Assembly (NCBI RefSeq): GCF_008831285.2
Contig: NC_045139.1
Span: 35,005,706-35,065,705, forward strand
DNA: 60,000 bases
Origin: Nymphaea colorata
Lineage: Eukaryota > Streptophyta > Magnoliopsida > Nymphaeales > Nymphaeaceae
Direction of reading: 5' to 3'
Under the pieces are notes generated by a model that worked only from the letters and a program-made list of their open reading frames with translations, made no database searches and was not told where the DNA came from. Below, piece by piece: positions 1-9,355 of this stretch. A program made the translations under genes and the position numbers. Numbering within the stretch: the first letter of the stretch is position 1; each line of letters begins with the position of its first letter.

Positions 1-859
1 TCGTATATTGAGCTTATAGAAAGAATAGTTTTTAAACAACGAGATCTCATCTTGCCCGACTCAGGAGGAGCCGTGAGAGAGATCGAGAGATACATTCGAA
101 ACCATTCAAAACCGACGATTTTGTGATGACAATCCCGTTGCTCCTATGATGAGTTGGGCTTGGCCCGTGACTTCTTCCTTGGGCTTCAGCTCGGCTAAAA
201 TTTAAAAATACAATTTTAAAATAAAATATTATATAAATATAATTAGTTATAATAAAATATATAATTATATATAAAAATAAAAAACTAAATTATTAGGCCA
301 GCGCAATAACTCATCTGACGGTCTGAACGAAGATATTAAAATGTGGACGGAAGAAATCGTCATCGTTTTGAAAAATCCATGAGAATGGACCTGATGATAC
401 CCCTCTACTTGCCCACCAACCCAGCTAAGCTCATTTCTACAATTTATTTAATTAACCAATCACCTCTCGAGGCTGATTGAATGCCCATCAGGTGGCTATG
501 ACAGGGTCAATCTAAGGAGATATTTATGAGGTCAGAATTGTGGAATTCTGAAAATGAAGTTCTTATTTGTAATGACTAATGAGACGAAAATTGCATTGTC
601 AAATACAGATTTTTGATTCTGAAATTATAAACTTATTCTTAAAGCAAAAGTCTAGATTTGTGATTCTATTATCATTAATGTTATGTTTGATAGCTTAAGA
701 TTTGAAATCCGAGACTAACTAAATTTCACTGGCGACATGAGATCCAGTTTTGGCAAACTTTGGATCTCAAAATCATAGATTTCTAATATTCGACAAAGGG
801 GAAATCCACTGTTTTTTGAGAACGGACCCTCGATCTCTCGAGTATATCACAAATCCACG

Positions 860-860
<1 letters not shown>
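1..860. other. AT-rich intergenic DNA
   Basis: I see no coding signal. The stretch at 140-300 has a GGGCTTGGCCCG-like word followed by A/T-only sequence, like the short dispersed repeat at 13065-13405. The text at 530-800 is rich in GAATTC/AATTCT words of the kind found in decayed MITEs. No boundaries could be set. Confidence 0.5.
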
Positions 861-933
<73 letters not shown>

Positions 934-940
934 GGGGGGG
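861..940. repeat. Compound microsatellite (TA)n-(GA)n-(G)n
   Basis: About 26 TA units run to about 914, followed by about 9 GA units and a run of 8 G. Open frames reading Tyr-Ile or Arg-Glu repeats across it are artefacts of the repeat. Confidence 0.95.
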
Positions 941-1800
941 TTTCTCTAGCAAAATGGATAGATAGATAGAAGGCTAAAGTGTTTCGCTAGCCGTCGATGC
1001 CCAGTAGATAGAGGAAGAAGATCAAACACTCGCTGGCGGTCCAGGTTTTTTCTTTTATCAAAATAGTTGTCACTATTTATGACTAAACATAAAATTACAG
1101 AAAAACCCTTAAAATTAAAAAAAAACATAAATGCATTTAAATAAAATAATAAAAATTAAAGAAGACTATCAACATCATCGTTGCCGCCATCATCATCTTT
1201 GCCGAAGTCGTTACTGCCGTCGTTGTTGTCGCCATCATCGCTGCTGTCAACTAGAAAAAGAGAAGGACCGGCAATGATGGCAGCCATGCCAATGACAGAG
1301 ATATATATAACCCATAAAATGGGCAAAAGTCTTTTAAATACAAAAACAAAATAAAACAACAAAATGTAAAAAATATGGGAAGAGGGTGGATAAATGAAGC
1401 GAAAGAGTACCCAATAGCAAATAAAAGACAGCCGATGCAAAGAGAGAGAAAGACAAATCCAGTCCTGATATTACTCTTAGCAGATGCAAAGAGGCACAGA
1501 AAAATTGGTTACTGAGTGCACCTCCTCCGAAATTCCATTTACATATTGCAATATATGAGGTCGCTTCCTTGTGATCCAAGTCGCCAGGACGAAACCAACC
1601 AAAATTCCGTTTACATTTTGTCAAACATGTCATTTTCAATTCTAAAATCAAAATTCTAGACTATTAAATACAAAAGAAAACTAGAACTGAAATTTTGGTC
1701 TTAATTCTAGTTTTAGGAAAAAATTTGTTTCTAGATTTTTAATTCTAAAACTAAAATTTAAATCAGACGCCCTCTCAAAAAATGCCATGCATTTTTAGGT
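941..1800. other. Intergenic DNA, no gene seen
   Basis: There is a short purine/pyrimidine-skewed stretch with CATCATCGTTGCCG-like triplets at 1165-1250, then AT-rich sequence. From 1620 to 1770 the text is dense in AATTCTA/TAGAATT words in both orientations, as in a decayed MITE. No coding exon was recognised. Confidence 0.5.
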
Positions 1801-1854
1801 AGAGGGCTTATTAGTTTTCTTATTAAGAGCACCGTCTGTCAATCTCCCTTATTC

Positions 1855-2310
1855 TAATCCACACTCTTTCTTAACAAAAATGAACAAATAAGTCTTCAAC
1901 TCATCACACGCGGTATTCTTGTGCCTTTTTGAACATGAGAGACCCAACGCTTTTAGCATTCAGCATGTTTGTCAGACATCTCTCGTGTTGCTATTTTAAT
2001 TAGAAAAAAAGGTAGAAAATGAAGTTGGTTGTGGGTAGAGGCAGAGTAGAAACTTCTTGTGAGGGAGGCAAATTATAGTTTCAAAAAATTTTTTGGAAGC
2101 CAAAATATCATTTTTCAAAAATTTTTGTATGTATTTTTATTTTAAAATTTACATGTGACTTTAACTTCTTTTTTTTTGAGGGGGCGAGGCCCCCTGCGGG
2201 GCTCTACTCCTGGTTGTGGGTCCCAATTACATAATTCTCCACTAATTCATTGCCTCAAACTAATCAACTTGATTCCTAATATTGTTGGCCATTTATTGTA
2301 TTTATCCTTT
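1855..2310. repeat. Diverged copy of the SCPL45 upstream DNA (copy A, block 1)
   Basis: This block aligns by eye, in the same orientation, with about 31925-32185. Shared landmarks in order are CACACTCTT, CATCACAC, TTGCTATT, TTAATTAG, AAGGTAGAA, then TAATTCATTG followed a few bases later by CTCAAACT/CCCAAACT. Copy A carries an extra stretch at about 2050-2215, with GGGGGCGAGGCCCCC, that is absent from the other copy and looks like a later small insertion. No carboxypeptidase exon is seen to the left, where it would be expected. Confidence 0.65.
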
Positions 2311-3486
2311 AATCATGTTTTTGTAATTCAACTAGAAAAATGATGGATTTATGCTAGGGTTTCACAACAAGTTAGCCAGCTCGAGCTCGACTAATCAAAC
2401 TCGCTTGTCAAAACTCGACTCATTTATAAACAAATTGAGCTTGAGTTCAAGTGGAGCATGCAACTCATCCTCTTAGTTTGCAATGACGAAAAGGCCCTAA
2501 AAATCTTTTATTTAAAGAGAAAACAGAGATGAATAATCCAAGGCATGATGGATAGTGATGGCAAAGAGAGAGGGGAGGGAGAGAAATAAAAGTAGCATCC
2601 ATAGAAATCGATAAAGATTCTTGCTTTCATCTCATGCTCCTTATTTGACCAGCTAAGACGTTCTAGCCAGCGGTAGAGCCACATATTGGCCGGTCTGCCA
2701 ACATCACCTTCTCAATTTTTTATTTTATTTTTATATTAAGATCGTTTAATATTTACTTTGTTGTTATACATGTGAGTGCCCATTAAAATATGAAAACCTA
2801 TGAACCAAATCTATGAACTAGTGCCCTTCTAAAAATTTTTTTCCGGCTCACCCATTAAAACAAGAGAGACGTGAGATGCTAGGTAGGCATCTCTAAGTTA
2901 CGTCACTGTGGAAGATAATTCGAAGTAAAGTAAAGAAGGTATGACGTTTCCGCAGCAGAACCATGGTTGGAAAACATTCATTTTCTTACAAGGTGAGGAC
3001 CAGTTACACTTCTGCTAGCCACGAGTTTCTCACGCTTGAACGGTTTCTCACTTGATCTCACTGTTCAACCATTAGACCACTTTTATGCAACGTACCTTTC
3101 TTTCTACCGATGGGGTTTATCTTCCTTTGCCATCTTTTTCCCTTTGCTTCCAAGCCTTTAGTATAATAGTTGTTGTTTTGTACAACGACAGGTGAAGCTT
3201 GCTTTTTTTTTAAAAAAAATAATAATAAATTTCTCAAGTCATCTAATTGACTTCATGAGTTAAAATCCAAATTATGGGCCATCGATTGATTCAACTTGTT
3301 TAAAATTTCTGTCAACCTTAACTTCACGTGTCATATATATAGAGGAGAGGAATCTGAAATTTTTTATGTGGGGGCTCAAATTAAAGTTTCTAAACTTTAT
3401 CTAGAGCGAAATCTCATTTTTTAAAATTTTTATATAAAACAAGTGAAATTTTCTAAATTGACGTGTAAATTTTTATTTTTTTTAAA
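2311..3486. other. Intergenic DNA
   Basis: No gene recognised. At about 2669-2850 the words CAGCGGTAGAGCC and CCGGCTCACCC face each other and resemble worn ends of the CAGTGGCGGAGCCAG hAT family described at 24689. No target duplication could be confirmed. Confidence 0.4.
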
Positions 3487-4345
3487 GTGGGGTTAGAGCC
3501 TGATACGTGCCTTATTTTGACACCATTGAGGACGGCCGAAGGCCTGGCCGAGAGCTCTAGAGTGGAGCCGACCAGCGGCGTGAGTAGCAGTTGGGCACGC
3601 CGATTACCACCCGATAGGCTTATGTCCTTGTTGCTTGGTGAGGTTAGCCTCAGTAGGGAGAGCCGTGAGCAGCAGGCCGCAGCATGGCGCACGACCAAGG
3701 ATGGGCGCAAGCCCAAGGAGCGACATGCAGGGTTGCACTAGCACCTATGTACATAGGGCCAAGTGCACGCGAGTGAGTTGGACCACACGACACCTTGGCA
3801 TGGTTCAGGGTTTGACACTAATAGAACCCTTGGGTATTACTTATATGGCTGCAGTGGGAGGAACGGGTGGAGCAGCTAAGGTCAAAAAAGGTGTGACAGG
3901 GTCCGAATCCGTAGAGAGAGCGGGCGCAACCAGATCGAATCCAGGCGCCCTTTTGTTTATGTTTATTTACTCTTTTGTACCGTCTCGGTTTGAGACGTGT
4001 TAGAATCGTTTTATTTTAAGTTCTTTGTACTGTCTCGAGTTAGGAGCTAAGTGAACCGAGACGCTTCTCATGTATATAAGCTTTGAAATTAGGGCTTTTT
4101 GGATTACGCATGAATGAAGAATAAATTGATTTTCACTTGGGGCGTCACTTTCTCTCTCATCCCATTTTCTTCTCAACCAAGTCTACTCGTCTTCCCGACG
4201 ACGGCTGGATTGATTTCTTCTCACCCGTGGACCAGCAACGGCTGGTGTCTTTCTTTGACCCGACGGCGTCAATCCTCCTCCCATCCTCAATACTCTTTCC
4301 TTCTTGTCCCCAATCTGCCGAACGAACATCTGCCTCCCCACCTAT
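3487..4345 (+). mobile_element. LTR-like fragment, probably Ty3 type, truncated
   Basis: The block is more GC-rich than its surroundings and has no convincing gene. A TATA-like TGTATATAAG lies at about 4071, followed by TTAGGGCTTTTTGGATT and a GAATGAAGAATAAA stretch. This layout (promoter, short leader, GAATGAAGAA) resembles the R/U5 part of plant chromovirus LTRs. It ends abruptly against the Copia-D integrase remnant at about 4345. There is no Ty3 protein domain in the window, so the family is inferred from layout only. Confidence 0.35.
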
Positions 4346-5100
4346 ATCCTTTCGATCTTTTTGGATAACCAATAAAGAAATCACTGTTTGTTCTAGGATC
4401 AAAGGCTTTTATGTAAGGGTTGTACAACTTAGCTTTAGCAGGACATTCCCATATGTGCATATAAGAGAGAGAAGGTTTCCTACCTGTCCACAATTCGTAA
4501 GGTGTTGTGGGAACAGATTTATTATGAACCCTATTTTGGATATGTACTGTTGTCCTGAGAGCTTCACCACACAATGTTAGAGGGAGAGTGGAGTAATTTA
4601 TCATAGTTCGAACCATTTCTTTAAGCGTATGATTTCTTCTTTCAGCTACACCATTTTGATAGGCACTGTCTGGCATGGTGTATTGAGGCACAATGCCTTC
4701 TTCCTTTAGAAATCATGCTAATTGTCCCTCCCTTTGTCCCATCTCAGTAAACCTACCATAATATTCACCACCTCTATCTAATATGACTATCTTGATAACT
4801 TCACCGGTTTGTTTCTCTACTTCTTTCTTATAGTCTTTGAAAACTTGATACACATCGGATTTTTCAAAGATTAAGTAGAGATACAAATACCGAGAATAGT
4901 CATCTATAAATGTGACAAAATACTTTTCGCCTGTGTAACAAGGAGGGAAAGGTCCACAAACATCTATGTGAACAATTCATAATCTTTCAGTACATCGCTC
5001 GACACCTTCTTTATATATGTTAGTTTGTTTTGCTTTTATGCAATCTACACATATGTCTTTATCTGTAAAATCAAGAGGTCGTAAAATCTCTTCATTTAAG
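4345..5100 (-). pseudogene. Copia-D integrase remnant
   Basis: The minus strand encodes a recognisable copia integrase core and its C-terminal part: YQNGVAERRNHTLKEMVR at about 4660-4605 (the region with the catalytic Glu) and a downstream FIGYPKRSKGYR typical of the integrase tail. The catalytic core upstream is broken by stops between 4700 and 5100. The frame runs into unrelated LTR-like DNA immediately after KGYR, which fixes the truncation point. It is not functional. Confidence 0.85.
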
Positions 5101-5144
5101 AGTCTCCTTATTTTCTTTTCAGAGATATGACCCAAACAACGGTG

Positions 5145-5627
5145 TCATAGCATGTACGAATCATCTTTTATGGTACTACGCGTATTGCCACTTACACAAC
5201 GACTAGAAACAAACAATTCAGAAGATTGGATCTTCACATTCAACTTGTATAAGCCATCACACAAAATAGCATAACCAATTTCAACAAGAGCTTTATAAAT
5301 GAACATCTTTGAATTCTCAAACTTTAAGCAGAAATCAAATTTGTCCAGACTTGATACAGAAATTAAGTTTCTACTATATGATGGAATAAAGAAAACATCA
5401 TGAAGATCCAAAACAAAGCCAGTATCAAGCCTAATCTGGCATTCTCCTACAACCTTCACATGTGAGCATTTTGTTTTCTGAGAAAATGCTCCTCTCATGT
5501 AGTGTTGGTTCCCTTTTGCTGAGAAAGTCCTGTAAAGAATTGGCAATATGAACAGTAGCACCTGAGTCAATCCACCAGCTATTAATAAGAACATGAACAT
5601 ATTACTTTCAAGTGAAACAAATGACAT
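5145..5627 (-). pseudogene. Copia-D protease/pre-integrase remnant
   Basis: A 160-codon minus-strand frame contains the copia-type stretch DVFFIPSYSRNLISVSSLDK, which in this family lies between the aspartic protease and the zinc-binding pre-integrase domain. The protease D-S/T-G site is not intact in this frame: the part before it reads as a frame-shifted, hydrophobic sequence. It is a decayed polyprotein segment between the gag zinc knuckle and the integrase. Confidence 0.75.
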
Positions 5628-5644
5628 ATTACCTTTCTTATCTA

Positions 5645-6460
5645 ACTAATTCTTGTACTTGATGCAGTCTGACTTCTTATGCCACTTTTTCTTGCAAAAG
5701 AAACACTTTATAAGAGCTAAGTTAGTCTGCGCAGTTTGAGAAGAAGCTTGACCTGTTGACTTCTTCTTGGCACTCATTTTCATTGAACTTTTCTTTATGC
5801 CAATTTTACCAGCCCCAGAGTGAGAAACCATATGTGCGCTTTGCAACTTTTCACCCTTCATTCTTTCCTCCTCTTCAACACACTTAGACATCAATTCATT
5901 GAATGTTCATTCAGTATTATGTGTGTTGTAACTGATCTTAAAAGGAGTGTATTCAGCTGGTAAAGAGGTCAAAGTAAAAAATACCAAGAAAGATTCAGAA
6001 ATAGTCAACTTCATGTCATTTAATTGAGAGGCAATGTTCCTCATTTCTAACATATGTTGGCGAATGTTACCTCATCCTTGATATTTCATATATATTAACT
6101 TTGACATTAAGCTACTGGCTCTGGCTTTATGAGAGCTGACAAACTGAGCCTCAACTGCATCCAAGAACTCTCTCACCGTTTTGCAAGGTAGGATAGCATC
6201 ACATATGTTTTTAGCGACCCTTGATTGCAAAAGCAACAAGCTTAGTCGGTTAGAACGCTTCCACTTGTCAAAGTACACTGTTTCATTATGTGTACTTTGT
6301 GGTGTAAGAGGAGGTGGCTCAGGTCGCCTCAAAGCCATATCCAGGTCCATATACCCCAATGTAAACACAACATTTTCTTTTCATTAAGCATAATTTGAAT
6401 CAGCAAGTAAAGGGATAGGATTTGAGCCATTAAAATAAATAGAACCAGTCACTGCAAATG
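5645..6460 (-). pseudogene. Copia-D gag remnant with zinc knuckle
   Basis: The gag-like body is clear on the minus strand. LGYMDLDMALRRPEPPPLTP starts near 6355 and a coiled DAVEAQFVSSHKARASSLMS follows. At the end (5705-5664) there is an intact CX2CX4HX4C knuckle (CFFCKKKWHKKSDC). At about 6385-6390 two consecutive stop codons interrupt the expected start of the domain, one consistent with a Trp TGG changed to TGA. An in-frame stop also lies near 6072. The expected product is the nucleocapsid/capsid precursor of the element; it is not translatable as it stands. Confidence 0.85.
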
Positions 6461-7057
6461 ACAAAAGATATCAATAAGTTGACATGCATTATATGAGACA
6501 AACCATATGGAACAATAAACTAAATAAAAGACTCTTTATGTCTACTATTTCCAAGACAAATATCAGCGGCCATTAGGTTACTACTTTGGTAATATACCTA
6601 ATACGCATATGTATTCTGTCTTAACTTTATCTAGTAAAACTAGGAAATGTAAATCCAAACTATAGTTAAGCATAACACCTTTGGGTGTAAAATGACAGAA
6701 CTATGTAAGGATCTATTTTCCTATTTTACTCTACTTATTCTTTTGAACATAACACACTACCTTTGGGTAATTATGTTATTTCAAATGAAAATAAGTACAA
6801 CATGTACACTAATGTACCTTTAAATCATGCGTAGTCACTTTGATGATGTATGACATGATTTAACTAATCATAGGCTCTTTACATTAGCGTTATCATACAA
6901 ACTTTATTATCATGCAACAAAATTAACTTCAGCATAATCCTAAATAAAACATGATATAAAAATATGTTATAAAATCACACATAAAATGAAACACACGGAT
7001 CATTTCTGCATAATCAACTTAATGTTATCTAAATTGTTCATTAAAGCTCCATAAAAC

Positions 7058-7445
7058 ATAATGAATCGGTCTCATATCGATCTAAAATGATCGAACCAAT
7101 TCATTAAACACATTAAATGGGCATACAACCACATATACCAGCTTCCTCTAGCTTAGAACCGGTCCCGTATCAGTCCTAAATGGACTGAACCGATGGAAAA
7201 CTAGATGAACCGGTCTCAAAAGGGATAGAACCGATTGAAGAAAGGCTAAAAATGGTTCCAAAACAGAATAAACCGGTTTGAAAAAACCCTCAATCGGTGC
7301 CTGAAAGGTCCGAACCGGTTCCAAAACTAAATGAACCGGACTGAAAAGCCCTGAATCGGGTCGAAAATGATCTGAATCGGTCCCCAACAGGCTGAAATGG
7401 TTCTGAATCGGACCGAATCGGCTCTGTTTTAAAAGAACCAGACCA
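7058..7445. repeat. Degenerate ~21-bp minisatellite with AACCGGT core
   Basis: Roughly 14 or more units of about 20-22 bp follow the pattern GAACCGGTyynAAAAGnnCT, with many units mutated to GAATCGG or GAACCGA. It lies in the untranslated leader of Copia-D between gag and the 5' LTR. Open frames across it are repeat artefacts. Confidence 0.75.
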
Positions 7446-7559
7446 TATGGATACGGGTCGGGTCTTGCCGGACCCGACCTGATCCAAAAGAAATCAAAAA
7501 AAACAAAGCACGCGAAAAACCGGGCGGGAACGAGAAATTTTTTTTTTTTAACTTTTATG

Positions 7560-8215
7560 GATCCGGTTCAAGTCAGAACTTGACCCGACCCGGGTCCGAC
7601 CTGCCTCCCTGCCTTCCGCCTGACCGACTCCTGCTCGATCGAAACCGCTGCAACAATGGCAGGACGGTTAACGGCGAGGGAAACCGGCGGGACTCCACGG
7701 AAGGCTTTGGGTGGGCGCCGGCGGGTCTCACAGTGCCGCCCGGTGACGGTGAAGCCGCCGGCGGGCCTCTGACCGGCCGTCGCCCTTCCTGTCGTCGTCT
7801 GTCCCTGTGCCCTAATCTTTCAAATTTGGCCATAAGCGGTGGCAGCGGGAGGAAGACGGGCGACTTTGGGTGCACGCCGACGGGTGCCGTCATGGCCGTC
7901 CAGTGACGGCGAACCCGCCGGTGGCCTCCCTTCCTGCAGTCGCCCTTCAACGGAGAGGCCAATGCCTTCCGTCGCCTTCCCCTTTCCCTCTTTTCCCTTT
8001 GTCGGGCGGCTGAAAACAGTGTCGAAAAAGGCCACTGGCAGGCCACCCAACGGCGTGGGTGGCCGCCGGCGGGTCGCACCAGTATGGGGAGGTCCGGCCA
8101 TCGCCTAATGGCCGGCCGACGTCTGCCTGATGGCCGGAAACCGTCGCCTGGTGCCCTCTTCTTCCACATTTCTGTCATATTCCCTTTGCGTGAAGACAGA
8201 ATGCAAAGGAGAAAC
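7560..8215. repeat. GC-rich leader of Copia-D with ~160-190-bp degenerate repeats
   Basis: GC content rises sharply against the AT-rich surroundings. Similar blocks beginning near 7702, 7863 and 8051 share GGGTGsrCGCCGrCGGGT, followed by a short spacer and GTGACGG(C/T)GAA. Open frames on both strands are explained by the GC-rich, stop-poor composition rather than by a gene. On the element's strand this is the sequence between primer binding site and gag. Confidence 0.65.
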
Positions 8216-8249
8216 GCGCAGCGGAAGCATGGTGTGGGCCCATAACCCA
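8216..8249 (-). other. Copia-D primer binding site matching the 5' half of tRNA-iMet
   Basis: The plus strand reads GCGCAGCGGAAGC-A-TGGTGTGGGCCCATAACCCA. Plant initiator tRNA-Met reads GCGCAGCGGAAGC-G-TGG-TGGGCCCATAACCCA from about nucleotide 10 to 41, through the anticodon. There is one substitution and a 2-nt insertion; all else matches. It lies 1 nt from the LTR end (8251), where the primer binding site must be on the minus strand. The other Copia elements here use the usual TGGTATCAGAGC. Confidence 0.8.
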
Positions 8250-8250
8250 T

Positions 8251-8650
8251 TGTTGGAGCTTTGCGAGGAATCAAAGATAGCGCACAAACGAAAATGCAGA
8301 AATTGAAAACCATTCATAGAGGGGTGTATTTCATAGGGCGGAAGTAGAACCTGTAGAGGCGACCGCCGACTGAATGTCGGTGGTTGTTGGTAGAACGGCT
8401 ACAGTTCCCATAGAGTCGTTCCCCTGCGGAGGTTGCAGCGGCGGCAGCGGCAATGAGTTTCTCTCCTCAGCCATAGCAGCCCAGTGATGAGGACAGACAA
8501 TTCACGTATGTCTAAGAGGACCAATTACCCAGACGGTGAAAACTGAATGTGTCTCACTCCATCACAAGACATGAGTATTTATACTTAAGGGTCCAAAACG
8601 GATATAGACCCGTATTGACGCAAGACTATCCAGATGGGAAAATCCCAACA
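8251..8650 (-). mobile_element. 5' LTR of Copia-D
   Basis: On the minus strand it begins TGTTGGGATT and ends AGCTCCAACA, giving the TGTTGG/CCAACA terminal inverted repeat of copia LTRs. Length is 400 bp. A TATA box (TATAAATAC) lies about 65-75 bp inside, near 8574-8584, so U3 is short. The primer binding site follows directly. No second copy is present. Confidence 0.8.
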
Positions 8651-9024
8651 CCGTGGAAACTTCAGTTGTTGGTCTCTGCCAATTTCTTCCACTAGTTTCA
8701 CGGTCATAACGAAATGAGATATCGAGAAGAATTTAATTACCAAGTTGCCGAACTTGATGCTCCCGTTGATGGAACAGGGCCGCCGGAAGATGTTGACTGC
8801 CACTGGAGCGAAGGCATATATTCAAGGGAACAATGGCCGATCGGTCGAACAGCATAGAACAATTAATCAGCTAGGAATCATTCCTTCCCATTCTTCACTC
8901 TCATGAACGTTGCATGCAAGGAGCGGACGCCGGGCAGAATAATGGTTCGCCTCCAACACCTTTTGCCTGCTGCATGCACGCAGACATGCGCCCCACATAT
9001 CTCCTCCCCCCATTGCTCAGCTTA
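8651..9024. other. Intergenic DNA next to Copia-D
   Basis: Unassigned. The minus strand is open for about 55 codons (8803-8651) up to the LTR junction, but no family is recognised. Confidence 0.3.
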
Positions 9025-9355
9025 TGACCCAGCCTTTTACTTGGTACCCATGTAAACAAATGCATCATTTTTGTTGAAACTATACGTGTTGAGAGCACAA
9101 AAAACGAAGAAGCTTGTGGCCATTGCCAATTATTAAGTATGAATAGCAAGTTCAAACTTGCAACCCTGAAAACACCATCAGAAATGGCACGACTACCGAT
9201 GCTGCTACTGACAAGGTACTGTCTGCATGCACCAGCTGAGTAAGAACACCATGTAGTTCTTCCTTCTGTGAAATACGTATATAAAAATGGGCTTTTAGTC
9301 ATGTTTTGAACCTACTCAGTCATGAAACTTTGAGAAAACCGCTCATGAGTTGTTG
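9025..9355. repeat. Diverged duplicate of 33270-33590 (copy A, block 2)
   Basis: By-eye alignment in the same orientation gives shared words in order: TACCCATGTAA, CAAATGCATCATTT, ACGTGT, CGGCCATTG/TGGCCATTG, AAGTTCAAA, CTTGCAACCCTGAA, AGAACAC, TTTTGAGAAAAC/TTTGAGAAAACC. Small indels are spread throughout. The order relative to the 1855-2310 block is the same as in copy B. Confidence 0.75.

Larger units (their letters stand above)
4345..8650 (-). mobile_element. Copia-D, decayed Ty1/copia retrotransposon with 5' LTR only
   Basis: Read on the minus strand, the order is 5' LTR (8251-8650), primer binding site (8216-8249), a long GC-rich leader with two repeat types, gag (about 6460 to 5645), protease/pre-integrase remnants, and integrase ending at about 4345. 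Reverse transcriptase, RNase H and the 3' LTR are missing; an LTR-like block of another kind abuts the break. Many frames are closed by stops and indels, so it cannot be autonomous. The right flank at 8651 begins CCGTG; the matching target duplication is lost with the other end. Confidence 0.85.

Noticed and set aside
3487-4003. Overlapping open frames of 84-122 codons
   Set aside because: They fall in the GC-rich LTR-like fragment, overlap on both strands and contain no recognisable domain.
8216-8249. A possible tRNA-Met gene on the plus strand
   Set aside because: Only nucleotides about 10-41 match; the acceptor stem, T arm and 3' half are absent, and the position fits an LTR primer binding site.
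7573-8313. A 246-codon minus-strand open frame, the longest in the left third apart from the Copia-C gag frame
   Set aside because: It crosses the LTR end and primer binding site of Copia-D and lies in a GC-rich, stop-poor repeat leader with other open frames on the opposite strand. It shows no domain.
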